From Candidatus Competibacteraceae bacterium (GTDB lineage Bacteria; Pseudomonadota; Gammaproteobacteria; Competibacterales; Competibacteraceae), in the NCBI GenBank assembly GCA_016712625.1, contig JADJQQ010000001.1:1054001-1118000 (forward strand): a stretch of 64,000 bases of DNA, read 5' to 3'. Every line of letters begins with the position of its first letter. Position 1 is the stretch's first letter. The notes below the pieces were generated by a model. That model had not been told where the DNA came from. It ran no database searches and saw only the letters and a program-made list of their open reading frames with translations. Both the position numbers and the translations under genes were made by a program. Below, piece by piece: positions 29,032 to 40,124 of this stretch.

Positions 29032-29514
29032 TCACAACGCCACTTTGAGTTTTCGCCCCCCACTAATTGCGAAGCCTTCTCGCTCATAGAAATTCAAAGT
29101 TCGTTGAAATTGGGGAAGCGGTGGGGTTGTGACCTCAAGACGTGTCCAGCCTCTCAGCGAAGCAAACTGTTTGGCCTCTGACACCAAGGCTCGACCAACA
29201 GAGCTGGAGCGGCTTGCGGCGCGGACATACAGCTCCGGGATGGTGCCAAATGCACCGCCCGCGTACAACGCGTAGCTTTCGTAGAGGGCGATGAACCCGA
29301 TCGGCAAGCCCTCATCACCGCGAACAATGAACACGACGTACTTTTCCTGTTCAATGAACAGGGTCAACCTGTTGACAGTTTCTTCGAAATTAAATCTAAA
29401 TGCTGGGCTTCCAATGGCGTTCATGATCTCTTCGAGCAGCTCGCCAACCATCATAGCCACATCACTGGAATCAATAACGGTAGCTTTGCTAATAATGTAC
29501 GGGATGTTACTCAT
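29032..29514 (-). CDS. GNAT-family N-acetyltransferase
   Basis: 160 residues with a GNAT fold: an acidic N-terminal helix region, the strand GLPIGFIALYESY, the core ELYVRAASRSSSVGRALVSE that matches the acetyl-CoA loop pattern, and the C-terminal NFYEREGFAISG. The substrate cannot be told. It lies directly after the attC site on the minus strand, so it could be the next integron cassette or the first resident gene. No attC follows it: the zinc-ribbon gene starts 34 bases later. Confidence 0.85.
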   Translation of the reverse strand: MSNIPYIISKATVIDSSDVAMMVGELLEEIMNAIGSPAFRFNFEETVNRLTLFIEQEKYVVFIVRGDEGLPIGFIALYESYALYAGGAFGTIPELYVRAASRSSSVGRALVSEAKQFASLRGWTRLEVTTPPLPQFQRTLNFYEREGFAISGGRKLKVAL

Positions 29515-29611
29515 CTGTGATGCCTAATGGACGGCGGATGCTTTGCAAGGACGGAAAAGCCGAAAGCTTTGACGGCCAATCTCAGCTTGATCCCCTCCCC
29601 CAATGGCAGAC

Positions 29612-29722
29612 GCTTAACGCCTGAGCCAAGTCGCGCCAGGAATGGCGCGGCTTTGCGCTAGCGTAGCGTACAGCACAAGGCTGATAGCATGAAATGGCGT
29701 CGGCTTAAACGAATTGTTAAGC
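29612..29722 (-). repeat. Integron attC recombination site
   Basis: On the minus strand the site opens with R-box GCTTAAC and closes with GTTAAGC. These are perfect inverted repeats that extend to 10 bp including the flanking GTC/GAC. The opening continues AACAATTCGTTTAAGCCGAC, which closely resembles my recollection of the aadA1-type 59-base element. The inner boxes (GGCTTAAAC and GCCTGAGCC) are partly complementary, as attC requires, and the 111-bp length is within the known range. It begins 4 bases after the stop codon of the GFA-family gene, the normal place in a gene cassette. No integrase gene is in the window. Confidence 0.85.
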
Positions 29723-29726
29723 GTCA

Positions 29727-30134
29727 TCACCGGGGGGGATATGTTTCAAACTTAGGAATGCTGGGGTTCATATGATCCCAAGAAGCCGCGCTTCGAGTAA
29801 ATAGATCTACCGCGGGGTGATAGTTATTGGGATCATCAAGCGTTCCGGCACGAACGCCGATGAGTCCCTTCATTATTCCAGGTTTGCCAAATAGTTGTGT
29901 GCCGCATGCCGGACAGAAGCCACGACTAACCTCGCTGCCACTGTCACCTGTCCGAATGAAGTATTTGACATCACCATTGATCCGAACGGATTGTTCGGGG
30001 AAAAACATCGTGGCGGAGTAAGCGCTTCCAGTCATTCGCTGACATTCACAGCAATGGCAATTGCCTTGCATTACTGGATCAGTGGAACATTCATACGTTA
30101 TAGCGCCACAAGTACAACTACCGGAAATTTTCAT
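29727..30134 (-). CDS. GFA-family (CENP-V/GFA domain) protein, integron cassette gene
   Basis: 135 residues with the zinc-binding glutathione-dependent formaldehyde-activating fold. Ligands are GSCTCGAITYEC near the start, NCHCCECQRMTGSAYSA near residue 25, and GFCPACGTQLF near residue 72. The true substrate of most family members is unknown. RBS AGGGGAA before the ATG. The stop is followed at once by an attC site, so this is a cassette gene; GFA-family proteins are known from integron arrays. Confidence 0.9.
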   Translation of the reverse strand: MKISGSCTCGAITYECSTDPVMQGNCHCCECQRMTGSAYSATMFFPEQSVRINGDVKYFIRTGDSGSEVSRGFCPACGTQLFGKPGIMKGLIGVRAGTLDDPNNYHPAVDLFTRSAASWDHMNPSIPKFETYPPR

Positions 30135-30292
30135 GGCTTCCCCTGAAAAGTGATTTATGACGCCTAAGCAATGCGTCTACATTTTTCTGCTCTCTCATCC
30201 ACCAGAGAGAAGCAGTGCCATAGTGAGCGATTAGGGAATCGATAAATACCCCGAAAACTTTTCAGCACATCCCCTGAAAACCCGTACCCGAA

Positions 30293-33200
30293 TCACTCCA
30301 GCCACCGCCGTGCATTGCGGAATAATCTTAACCACGGCCCGTCCTTGCCCCAACTCTCGGGATGCCAGGAATGCTGCACGGTGCGGAACACCCGTTCCGG
30401 GTGGGGCATCAGGATGGTGAAACGGCCATCGCGGCTGGTGAGCCCCGTGATGCCGCTCGGTGAACCGTTTGGATTCGCGGGGTAGCGTTCCGCTGGCTGG
30501 CCGAAGTGATCCACAAAGCGCAAAGCCACCACACCCGCCTCAAGCGCCGCTGCCGCGTCCGCCTCGGCGCGAAATTCCGCCCGCCCTTCTCCGTGTGCAA
30601 TGGCAATGGGTAAACGCGAACCCTCCATACCTTGCAAAAACAGCGACGGCGACGGCAGCACCTCCACTAAACTAAACCGGGCCTCGAATTGTTCCACCCG
30701 ATTGCGGACAAAATGCGGCCACAACTCCGTTCCCGCAATCAATTCATGCAGGTTGGAAAACATCTGACAACCGTTGCAGATGCCTAAACCAAAACTGTCC
30801 GGCCGGGAGAAGAATGCGGCGAACTGATCGCGGGCGCGGGGATTGAACAGAATGGATTTGGCCCAGCCCTCGCCCGCGCCCAGCACATCGCCGTAAGAAA
30901 ACCCCCGCACGCGGCGATACCGTGGAAATCCGCCAAGCGAATCCGTCCGGCGATGAGATCGCTCATGTGCACATCCACCGCCGCGAACCCAGCCCGGTCA
31001 AACGCCGCCGCCATCTCAATTTGGCCGTTGACTCCTTGCTCGCGCAAGATGGCGATCCGTGGCCGCGCGCCACGGGCGAGGAAGGGCGCGGCAATGTCCT
31101 CGGCCGGATCGAAGGTCAAGCGAACATTCAAACCGGGATCAGCCGGATCGCAAGCCGTCTCAAACGCTTCACGGGCGCAATCGGGATGATCGCGCAAGGC
31201 TTGCATCCGGTAGCTGGTTTCCGACCACAGCCGTCGCAATTCGGCGCGACTGGCGTAAAAGACCACCTCGCCGCCGAAGCGCAGAGTCAGTCGATCCTCG
31301 CCATTCGGCGCGCCGATAATGTGGCTACATTCGCCCAAGCCGGCTTCGGCCAACCGCGTCAACACCGCATTTCGATCCGCCGCCCGCACTTGCAGCACCG
31401 CGCCCAGCTCCTCGGCAAACAAAGCCGCCAGCGGGTTTTCGGCCAGATCGTCCAACAACACGGTTAAGCCGCAACCGCCCGCAAACATCATTTCCGCCAG
31501 CGTCGCCAGCAAACCGCCATCGGAACGGTCATGATAGGCCAGCAAGCGACCCGCCGCGTTGAGCTCCTGCAGCGTTGTGAAAAAAACTTTCAGGTCCTCG
31601 GGCGCGTCCACGTCGGGCACGGTGTCGCCCAATTGGTTGTAAACCTGCGCCAAGACCGAACCGCCCAGCCGATTCCGACCCCGACCAAGATCAACCAGAA
31701 TCAAATCGGTATCGCCTTGATCCGTCCGCAATTGCGGCGTCAACGTCGCCCGCACGTCCAAAACCGGGGCGAAGGCGGACACAATCAGCGACAGGGGCGC
31801 GACCACGCTCTTGCGTTCGCCGCCCTCTTCCCAGACCGTTTTCATCGACAGCGAATCCTTGCCGACCGGAATGGCGATGCTGAGCGCGGGACACAGCGCC
31901 ATACCCACCGCCCGCACCGTATCGAACAAGCGGGCATCTTCACCGACATGACCCGCCGCCGCCATCCAGTTAGCCGATAGCTTGACATCGCTAATCTGGC
32001 TGATGCGCGCGGCGGCGATATTGGTTAGCGCCTCACCGACCGCCATCCGCCCAGACGCAGGGGCGTTCAACACCGCCAACGGCGTCCTCTCGCCCATCGC
32101 CATTGCTTCGCCGGTATAGACATCGAAGCTGGTGGCGGTGACGGCCACATCGCTAACCGGCACTTGCCAGGGTCCGACCATCTGGTCGCGGCAAACCAAG
32201 CCGGTCACGGTGCGGTCGCCGATGGTGATGAGAAAGCTTTTGTCGGCCACTGCCGGGAAACGCAGCACCCGCGCCACGGCGTCCGCACACTCGATGCCAC
32301 GGCCATCAAAGGGCCGCGCCGTAACCGTTGCATGACCGACATCGCGTAACATCTTTGGCGGTTTGCCGAATAAAACGTCCATCGGTAAATCCACCGGCCG
32401 ATTGGCGAATTGCCGATCCGCGACCATCAATTCCGCTTGTGCGGTGGCGGTGCCGATGACCGCATAAGGACAGCGCTCTCGCGCGCAAAAGGCTTTGAAC
32501 GCTTCCAAGCGCTTAGCGGCAATCGCCAGCACGTAACGCTCTTGCGCCTCGTTACACCAAATTTGCATCGGCGACATGCCGGGATCGTCGTTGGGCACTT
32601 CGCGCAACTCGAAATGACCGCCCCGGTCCGCGCCGTGGACGATTTCCGGCACGGCGTTGGACAGGCCGCCCGCGCCCACATCGTGAACCGAAAGGATGGG
32701 GTTGGCGTCGCCCAGCGCCACGCAACGGTCGATCACCTCTTGGGCGCGGCGCTGGATTTCCGGGTTGCCACGCTGCACCGAGGCGAAATCCAAATCGGCG
32801 TGCGAGCTACCCGTCGCCATGCTGGAAGCCGCCCCACCGCCCAAGCCGATCAGCATCGCCGGTCCACCCAAGACGACAATCGCGGTTCCCGGCGGCAGTT
32901 CGGCTTTGTGGACGTGCGGCTCGCGAATGTTGCCGAGCCCGCCGGCGATCATGATCGGCTTGTGATAACCACGCCGCTGACCGTCGGGATCGTCCTCCTC
33001 GAAGGCGCGGAAATAGCCCGCCAGATTGGGGCGGCCGAACTCGTTGTTGAACGCCGCCGCGCCGATGGGGCCTTCCAGCATGATGTCCAGCGCTGAAACG
33101 ATGCGGCCCGGTTTGCAGTAATCCCGTTCCCACGGCTGGACGAAATCGGGAATCCGCAGGTGCGAGACCGAAAAGCCGCACAATCCGGCTTTGGGTTTGG

Positions 33201-34173
33201 CGCCGCGCCCGGTCGCGCCCTCGTCGCGGATTTCGCCGCCGGAACCCGTGGCCGCGCCGGGAAATGGTGAAATCGCGGTCGGATGATTGTGGGTTTCCAC
33301 TTTCATCAGGATATGCACCGCTTCCGCGTGATAACGGTACTCGCCATCGGCGGAATCGGGGAAAAAGCGGCCCGCTGAAAAACCCGCCATCACCGCGGCG
33401 TTGTCGCTATAGGCCGAGAGGATGTTAGCCGGATGGCATTGGTAGGTGTTGCGGATCATCCCAAACAACGACTTGCTTTGCCGCGCACCGTCGATGATCC
33501 AATCGGCGTTGAAAATCTTGTGCCGGCAATGCTCGGAGTTGGCCTGTGCGAACATCATCAGTTCGACATCGGTCGGATTCCGTTTCAACCGAGTGAAGCT
33601 ATCCAGCAAGTAGTCGATTTCGTCGTCTGACAGCGCCAGACCCAGCTCGCGGTTCGCGACGGTCAATGCCTCCCGCTTACAGCCGAGGATATCCACGGTT
33701 GCCAGCGGAGCGGGTTTAGCCTGGGCAAACAGCATGGCGGGATCATCCCTCGGCCCCAGCACCGCTTCGGTCATCCGATCATGTAACAGCGGTTTAAGCA
33801 TGGCCAACTCGCCATCGGTTAGCGGGCGCTCAGAATCCAAATAATAAGCCACGCCGCGCTCGATCCGCCGAATCCGCTGCAAACCACAATTATGAGCGAT
33901 GTCGGTCGCCTTGGACGACCAGGGCGAAAGGGTGCCTGGCCGAGGCACCACCAGAAACAGGGGAACCCCGCTTGCATGATGCTCGGTCGTAGCCGGGCCG
34001 TATTGCAGCAACCGATCCAATAGCTCTCGTTCGTGGATGGTCAGGACGCCATCGACGAAGTGGACGAATTCGGCACGGAGGCCTGTGACGGCTGAAACGG
34101 ATTGACGCAGTATGGCCAGTCGCTTTTCTAAACGAAAGGGCGACAAAGCGGGGCTTCCACGAAAACGCAACAT
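30293..34173 (-). CDS. purL: Phosphoribosylformylglycinamidine synthase (frameshifted)
   Basis: Large-type PurL for the fourth step of purine synthesis: an ATP-dependent synthase plus a C-terminal glutaminase. The frame from the ATG at 34173 ([19 protein letters not shown]) runs intact to FHGIAACGG, then shifts. The rest continues in another frame with [20 protein letters not shown], the nucleophile Cys in LGICNGCQM and the His in [10 protein letters not shown]. One T added to TTTT (AAAA at 30898-30901 on the plus strand) restores CGGFSYGDV and a 1,293-residue protein, against 1,295 in E. coli. A single one-base deletion, real or artefact, is the simplest reading. RBS AGGAGAG upstream. Confidence 0.95.
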
Positions 34174-34312
34174 CGCGGGGTGCTCTCCTGGGGCAGCGAG
34201 GAAATGAAATGATACCAACAATTTTCCTCTGGCCGCAGTCTCACTCTTCAGCCTGCCAGATCCAGAGCCATACTTTGTGGAACTGGCTAACTCGGCGCGG
34301 TTGATGGCCTGT

Positions 34313-34342
34313 TTGATTTATTTTGGTTTACTTATCTATACA
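34313..34342 (+). promoter_or_regulatory. Candidate promoter for the hybrid kinase
   Basis: -35 TTGATT and -10 TATACA with an 18-base spacer, in the AT-rich gap between divergent purL and the kinase gene. The octamer TCTATACA recurs at 34353-34360, 18 bases after its first copy at 34335-34342, so either copy could act as a -10 or as a binding site. Confidence 0.4.
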
Positions 34343-34422
34343 CTTTCTGTTTTCTATACATTCTTCCAAACCAGCTGACGTTATGGCTGCTTCCACCGTC
34401 GCATGCCGCTAGGAGTTTTTCT

Positions 34423-36666
34423 TTGGCTCAAACTGAATCCAGCGAGATGAACGCCATCCGCAATCGCGTTGCGCTGGAACAGTTGCGGCTATTTCATGGC
34501 AACACCCGCGTCAGTCAAATGATGAGCCTTATCATCGGCGCTTTGATCGTACTCGTGCTTTGGCCGATCCGGAGCCTGGTCGATCTACTCGTCTGGTTTT
34601 GCTTGTTGGTGATCGCGATTAGCCTAAGAGTGGGACTGAGCCGGCAATTCTCCCGGACAGACCAAAGTAAAAAGACCCTAAATCCAGATAGTTGGGCGCA
34701 TTGGAGCCAGGCGGGCGCGCTCATGTCCGGGTTGGTCTGGTGTACCGGTGGGGTTTGGTTGTATCCGACGGCCGATCCGCACCGCGAACTGTTCCTTTGC
34801 CTGATGCTGCTAGGCATCTGTTCGGCGGGAATGCCTTTGTTAGCGCCGATAAAAGGCGCATTTCCGCTTTTTGCTGGTGCAATTCTGATCCCCACAAGCG
34901 CGCTTTTGGCGCTGAGGGGGGGCGTTATTTATCCGATTATCGCTATTTCAGCGCTCTTAAAACTGTATGCGCTGACCGTCAGCGCCGATCGTTACCGGCG
35001 CAACATCGCCGAAAGCCAGCGCCTGCGTTTTGAAAACGAAGCACTGATCGAAAGCCTGACGCTATCGAAAGAAGCCGCCCTGGCGGCCAAACAGGAGGCC
35101 GACTTTGCCAATCAGGCCAAAAGCCAGTTTCTGGCTAACATGAGCCACGAAATCCGTACCCCAATGAGCGCGGTTCTGGGACTGACGCATCTGGCGGCTT
35201 TGGAGGAAACCCCTGGAAAACAGCGCGAATACCTCCACAAAATCCATGATTCCGCCAATTTTTTGCTACACATCCTCAACGATATCCTCGATTTCTCCAA
35301 AATCGAGGCCGGGAAAATAGCGCTGGAAACGGTCGATTTCGATTTGTATGAAGTGATGGGGCGGTTGAGTAGCACCACCGAGGCACAGGCTCGCGAAAAA
35401 CAACTCAATTTCAGTATCGAGGTCATGCCGGAAATACCCAGATACCTCAAAGGCGATCCGCTCCGACTCGGCCAAGCCTTGCTAAATTTGGCCAATAATG
35501 CGATCAAGTTCACTGAGTCTGGTAGCGTGTCAGTGAAGGTAACGCTGGTGGAAGAACGCGACGGTGACCAGATTATGTTGCTCTTTTCTATCAAGGATAC
35601 CGGGATCGGCATGACTCCGGAACAACAGAACCAGTTGTTTCGGGCTTTCACGCAAGCGGATGCCTCGACCACTCGAAAATTTGGCGGCACCGGGCTGGGC
35701 CTAGTCATTTCCAAATATTTGGCCAATTTGATGGGCGGCTCAATCCAAGTAACCAGTGAGTACGGCAAAGGCAGCACCTTCTATTTTTCAGCCTGTTTCG
35801 ATCGGGGAAGCGACCAAATTTCCATCGAGCGCGCCCAAACCAACGCGCGGTCGCTAGCTGCCGCCGGCAATTTCAGCCGCTTGCGGGGAGCGCGGGTGCT
35901 GGTGGCGGAAGATAGTCCAGTCAATCAGGAGATCATTAGCGCCTTGCTGGAAAAAATCCATGCGGAAATCGCTATTGCCGAGAACGGACTGGAAGCTGTC
36001 AAAATGGCTCGGCGTCAACTATTCGATATCGTGCTGATGGATATTCAGATGCCGGTGATGGACGGTCTGCGCGCGGCGCGCGAACTGCGTCAAATTCCAG
36101 CCTATGCACGCATTCCGATCATTGCCCTAACCGCCAATGTGTTTCAGGCTGATATCGAACAGTGTCTTGCCGCCGGAATGAACGGCCATCTCGGCAAGCC
36201 TATCCAGATAGACGAATTATTCACCAAGCTTGACCATTTTCTGGGCGGCTCAACGCCCAGCGCGCCTCCGACTTCCGCGCGACCGACGCCACTTGCTCAA
36301 TCGGCACCCGTGTCTCTGTTCGCCCCGCCAGTTCTGGACACAACCACTGCTCTGAGTCGGCTTGGCAACAATCAACGCTTGCTGCGCAAATTAATTGCTC
36401 TGTTTTGTCAAAACGAAGCGGAAACCCCACAACAGCTCCAGATCGCCTTAACCGCCGGAGATATCGTACTGGTGAAACGACTGGCTCACACCCTGAAATC
36501 TTCGGCGGCCGCGGTGGGCGCGCTCCAGCTACAGGCGGCCGCCCGCGCGATCGAACAGGCGCTTGCACACTCCAGTTCCATCGATGAGACCTTATTGAAC
36601 GAATTGCGTATCGCGCACCGGGAAGCGATGCGCGAATTGGAGCGCTTCAAGCTGGACGAAGGATAG
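34423..36666 (+). CDS. Hybrid sensor histidine kinase (HisKA-HATPase-REC-Hpt)
   Basis: 747 residues. The N-terminal 190 residues hold about six hydrophobic helices with short loops, so sensing is probably in the membrane. A short coiled coil follows, then HisKA with His242 in [15 protein letters not shown] and HATPase with [17 protein letters not shown] and [11 protein letters not shown] receiver follows with Asp540 in [12 protein letters not shown], and a C-terminal Hpt domain with His689 in [14 protein letters not shown]. It is BarA/ArcB-like in layout but without a PAS domain. I keep the TTG start because AGGAG lies seven bases before it; an ATG eight codons later is the alternative. No response regulator gene is adjacent. 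Confidence 0.92.
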   Translation: MAQTESSEMNAIRNRVALEQLRLFHGNTRVSQMMSLIIGALIVLVLWPIRSLVDLLVWFCLLVIAISLRVGLSRQFSRTDQSKKTLNPDSWAHWSQAGALMSGLVWCTGGVWLYPTADPHRELFLCLMLLGICSAGMPLLAPIKGAFPLFAGAILIPTSALLALRGGVIYPIIAISALLKLYALTVSADRYRRNIAESQRLRFENEALIESLTLSKEAALAAKQEADFANQAKSQFLANMSHEIRTPMSAVLGLTHLAALEETPGKQREYLHKIHDSANFLLHILNDILDFSKIEAGKIALETVDFDLYEVMGRLSSTTEAQAREKQLNFSIEVMPEIPRYLKGDPLRLGQALLNLANNAIKFTESGSVSVKVTLVEERDGDQIMLLFSIKDTGIGMTPEQQNQLFRAFTQADASTTRKFGGTGLGLVISKYLANLMGGSIQVTSEYGKGSTFYFSACFDRGSDQISIERAQTNARSLAAAGNFSRLRGARVLVAEDSPVNQEIISALLEKIHAEIAIAENGLEAVKMARRQLFDIVLMDIQMPVMDGLRAARELRQIPAYARIPIIALTANVFQADIEQCLAAGMNGHLGKPIQIDELFTKLDHFLGGSTPSAPPTSARPTPLAQSAPVSLFAPPVLDTTTALSRLGNNQRLLRKLIALFCQNEAETPQQLQIALTAGDIVLVKRLAHTLKSSAAAVGALQLQAAARAIEQALAHSSSIDETLLNELRIAHREAMRELERFKLDEG

Positions 36667-36748
36667 CGGCCTAGTCCGGAATGCGCGTCTCGGCGGGGTA
36701 ATTCTCCAGATCACTCGCCCATTCGAACTGGCGTCGTGCGGTATTGCT

Positions 36749-39016
36749 CTACTTTCCCACCCGCAACAAACCGCTCAAGCCATGCTGATCCAAAAAGGCG
36801 TTAGCCCGCTCCCGAATGGCGGCCGCTTGCTCGAACACGATCACTTCGGCCAACAGCGCTTGGGCGGCGGCGTAGGGAATACTGCGAACCATCCATTTGA
36901 TCTTGAGCACGCTGCCGAGATTCATGCTCAGGCTATCCACTCCCATAGCCAGCAAGAGAAGAGCCGACGCGGGATCGCCGGCCATCTCGCCGCAAATGCT
37001 CACTGGCCGACCAGCCGCTTGGCTGCGCTCCACCACGTACCGAACCACACCCAACACCGCCGGATGTAGGGGATCGTACAGTTTCGCCACCCGATCATTG
37101 TTTCGATCCACGGCCAATAAATACTGGGTCAGATCGTTGGTGCCAATAGAGACAAAATCCACCCGTCGCAGCAACGTGTCGATCTGATAAGCCGCGGACG
37201 GCACCTCAATCATAATCCCAACTCGGGGCGGCTTAACTTGGACACCATCTTCCAGCAACTCGGACTGCGCGCGGCGCAGTAAATCCAAGGCATCGTCCAA
37301 TTCGCCCACGCTGCTGATCATGGGAAAGAGAATCGACAGATTGGAATAGGCCGAACCAGCCCGCAGCATCGCCCGCAACTGGGCTTTGAACAAATCTGGT
37401 TGATCCAGGCTGATCCGAATACCGCGCCAGCCCAAAAAGGGATTCTGCTCGCTAATCGGAAAATACGGCAACGGTTTGTCACCACCCACGTCCAAGGTGC
37501 GCAACACCACCGGATACGGCTCCATGATCCGTAACACGCGGGTATAAATAATGGCTTGTTCCTCTTCACCCGGAAAATGATCACGCAGGAAAAAATGCAG
37601 CTCCGAGCGGTACAAGCCAACCCCTTCCACACCGCTGTTACGAGCCGCGGCGATATCGGCGAACAAGCCGGAATTAGCATGCACTTGGAGACGGTGGCCA
37701 TCAGGGGTTTCGGCGGGCAAATCCCGCAGATGTTGCAAACCCTGCGACAGTTTTGCCTCTTCGGCGATGAGCTTCAGGTATTCCTGGCGCAGGGCTGGGC
37801 CGGGCTGGATGCAAGCCCGCATCGTATAGCCATCCACCGCCACCTCGCGACCATTGAGCCGGCCCGGCGGTAAGTTGCCGACCCCGAACACGGCTGGAAC
37901 CGCCAAACCCCGCGCCAGTAGGGCGACATGCGACGTACCGGTACCCCGAACCGAAACCACGCCCTTGAGTTTTTCAGGGGGTACGTCCAGCAATTGCGAA
38001 ACGCTGACCTCCTCACCCATCAAAATGGTATTCTCAGGATATTGTCGATCAACCACCTGTTGTTCGACCTGCAAGCGATTCAGCAACCGCTGACCGAGAT
38101 CAAGGATGTCCGCGGAGCGCTCCCTTAGATAGGGATCATCCATTTCAGTGAAAATATCGGCGTATTCGAGCACGGTAGCCCGCAAGGCGCCGGGAGCCCA
38201 GTTGCCCGCCTGGATCCGTTCCAAGGTGCCGTTGACCAGGCTATCGCTCCCCAGCAGGAGGGCATAGGCATCCAGCAACGCCCGATCGCCCGGTGACAAC
38301 AACAGCCGCATCCGCTCGCTGAGTCGTTGCAATTCAGCCAATTCCAAGGCCACCGCCTGCCGGAAATGGGCAGCCTCGGCGGCGGGATCTTCGATCCCCT
38401 TATCCGGCACCTGCGCCAATGCCGTCGCTGGAAAGACCACCACCGCTTCGCCCAGCCCCAAACCGGGCGCGCTGGCCACCCCCTCCAAGAACAAGGACGC
38501 CGAGAGCACATTATTGCCGATCCGGTCCAAGGCCTGTCGAATCTCGGCCTGGTTAATGCAACCCGCCAGTTGGGCGGCCAGGGTCACTAAAAACGACTCT
38601 TCATCAGCGGTGTATTTGCGCTGCTCGCGCTGCTGCGCCACCAACACGCCCAATACGCGGCGGCGACGGATCATCGGCACGCCGATATAACCATGGAACG
38701 GGGATTCGCCTGTGGCGGCGACATAACGAAAGGCGGGGTGGGCAGGCGCATCCTCGACGTTGATCGGCTCGGCCCGCAGCGCCGCCAGTCCGGTCAAGCC
38801 CTGCCCGAATTTCAGCCGTACTTTACCGACGGCGCTGGGGCGCAACCCATCGGTCGCCATCAACACCAACTCGCCGCGGATGTAATCGCTCAGATAAACT
38901 GAGCAAACGTCGGTGTGAATGGCGGCTTTAACTTCGGAAACGATCAGATTGCAGGCTTCGCTCGGGTCGCGGGCGCTATTAATGTCCTGCACAATGCGCC
39001 GCAAGATATCCAGCAT
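36749..39016 (-). CDS. ptsP: PEP-protein phosphotransferase PtsP (EI-Ntr)
   Basis: First enzyme of the nitrogen-related PTS, which passes phosphate from PEP to NPr. It has 755 residues. An N-terminal GAF domain (1-165) is followed by the enzyme I domains: the phospho-His in GTGTSHVALLARGLAVPAVF, the PEP-binding domain with LRTLDVGGDKPLPYF and GWRGIRISLDQP, and the catalytic Cys in PVSICGEMAGDP. It lies 41 bases downstream of rppH, a pairing conserved in gammaproteobacteria. Confidence 0.96.
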   Translation of the reverse strand: MLDILRRIVQDINSARDPSEACNLIVSEVKAAIHTDVCSVYLSDYIRGELVLMATDGLRPSAVGKVRLKFGQGLTGLAALRAEPINVEDAPAHPAFRYVAATGESPFHGYIGVPMIRRRRVLGVLVAQQREQRKYTADEESFLVTLAAQLAGCINQAEIRQALDRIGNNVLSASLFLEGVASAPGLGLGEAVVVFPATALAQVPDKGIEDPAAEAAHFRQAVALELAELQRLSERMRLLLSPGDRALLDAYALLLGSDSLVNGTLERIQAGNWAPGALRATVLEYADIFTEMDDPYLRERSADILDLGQRLLNRLQVEQQVVDRQYPENTILMGEEVSVSQLLDVPPEKLKGVVSVRGTGTSHVALLARGLAVPAVFGVGNLPPGRLNGREVAVDGYTMRACIQPGPALRQEYLKLIAEEAKLSQGLQHLRDLPAETPDGHRLQVHANSGLFADIAAARNSGVEGVGLYRSELHFFLRDHFPGEEEQAIIYTRVLRIMEPYPVVLRTLDVGGDKPLPYFPISEQNPFLGWRGIRISLDQPDLFKAQLRAMLRAGSAYSNLSILFPMISSVGELDDALDLLRRAQSELLEDGVQVKPPRVGIMIEVPSAAYQIDTLLRRVDFVSIGTNDLTQYLLAVDRNNDRVAKLYDPLHPAVLGVVRYVVERSQAAGRPVSICGEMAGDPASALLLLAMGVDSLSMNLGSVLKIKWMVRSIPYAAAQALLAEVIVFEQAAAIRERANAFLDQHGLSGLLRVGK

Positions 39017-39057
39017 CTAGCCGTCCTCAAAAAAACAACAGGTAAAAGCGGTAGCGA

Positions 39058-39924
39058 TCAGCGCCGCACCCAGTGGCGCGGTTTCGACGTCGCCAAACGT
39101 GACGTGGTTGGACTTTGCTCCAGCGAAGCGACGAGACTGGATTGCTCCAAGACAGGCGCGGCGGGCGGCGGCTCCAATCCGCCAAACCGCCGCGTCGATA
39201 TCACCATGCGGGTAATCACCGGATGGTGAGCGGTTTCGACGCGCCGCAATGGCACAACCAGTGGATGTGGAGCGGCGGCCAAGCGCACCGATTCGGAAGC
39301 TCGAATGACGGTAGCAACCGACACCACGGATGTGGTGGGATAGCCAACACGCGCCAACGGCGCCGAGGGTCTGTAAGCAGGAGGCTCTTGCTCCAGTCTT
39401 TGGAGTTTGCCTGGAGCCTCTTGCGCGGTAGAGGGCGTCTGCGACGGATAGCCAGAAAAGAGCAGCGGCGCGAGCTCGCGCAACGCGCGCCAGTAAACCT
39501 GGCGTTTGAACCAGACCACGGCGCGAAGAGGATACCAATAATCGACCCACTGCCAGTGATCAAACTCGGGACGCTCGGATAAATCCAGCCGTACCGCTTC
39601 TTCCCTTCCCAACATCCGCAACAGAAACCAGACTTGCTTCTGGCCAATGCAAGTATGTTTATTTCCTTGTCGGATCAATCGTTTGGGCAAGCGATAATGC
39701 AGCCAGCCCTTGGTGGAGCCGATCAATTGCACATCTTCCGGGCGCAGGCCAACCTCTTCGGCCAATTCGCGAAACATGGCCTGCTCGGGCGACTCATCCC
39801 GCTGGATGCCGCCCTGAGGAAACTGCCAGGACCGTTGCCCGATCCGCCTTCCCCAGAACAAGCGCCCTTGTTCGTTACACAGGATGATGCCAACGTTAAG
39901 CCGATAACCCTCCGAGTCGATCAC
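39058..39924 (-). CDS. rppH: RNA pyrophosphohydrolase RppH with long C-terminal extension
   Basis: Removes pyrophosphate from mRNA 5' ends to start decay. The first 160 residues match the family: [20 protein letters not shown], the Nudix box ([23 protein letters not shown]) and [10 protein letters not shown]. The start is GTG. The protein is 288 residues against 176 in E. coli; the extra 120 residues are rich in Pro, Ala, Ser and Arg, with no recognised domain. The tail continues in frame with no overlap into ptsP, so it looks genuine. Confidence 0.93.
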   Translation of the reverse strand: MIDSEGYRLNVGIILCNEQGRLFWGRRIGQRSWQFPQGGIQRDESPEQAMFRELAEEVGLRPEDVQLIGSTKGWLHYRLPKRLIRQGNKHTCIGQKQVWFLLRMLGREEAVRLDLSERPEFDHWQWVDYWYPLRAVVWFKRQVYWRALRELAPLLFSGYPSQTPSTAQEAPGKLQRLEQEPPAYRPSAPLARVGYPTTSVVSVATVIRASESVRLAAAPHPLVVPLRRVETAHHPVITRMVISTRRFGGLEPPPAAPVLEQSSLVASLEQSPTTSRLATSKPRHWVRR

Positions 39925-40124
39925 GTTGAAACCGATAAAAAGTTGAAATTAAGTTTCTATATTTTTTCACAATAAACCGCTTTTCGCCATGGTGTGCGGA
40001 TTGGGGCTTAGACGCCAGTCAAATTGCCTAAAACCGGTTATCATCAGCGGCTCTATCGTACGCTGTGAATCGACCCAATCCCATCAACACGACCTCGGTC
40101 ATCACCCCCACTAAGGAGCTTACG

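Noticed and set aside
30159..30237. Second attC site upstream of the GFA gene
   Set aside because: The R-box on one side is CTTAGGC, which lacks the conserved G, and the inner boxes do not pair well; kept only as a weak cassette-boundary hint.
39017..39550. 177-codon minus-strand frame that overlaps rppH
   Set aside because: It overlaps the rppH tail in another frame on the same strand, and shows no signal, domain or ribosome-binding site.
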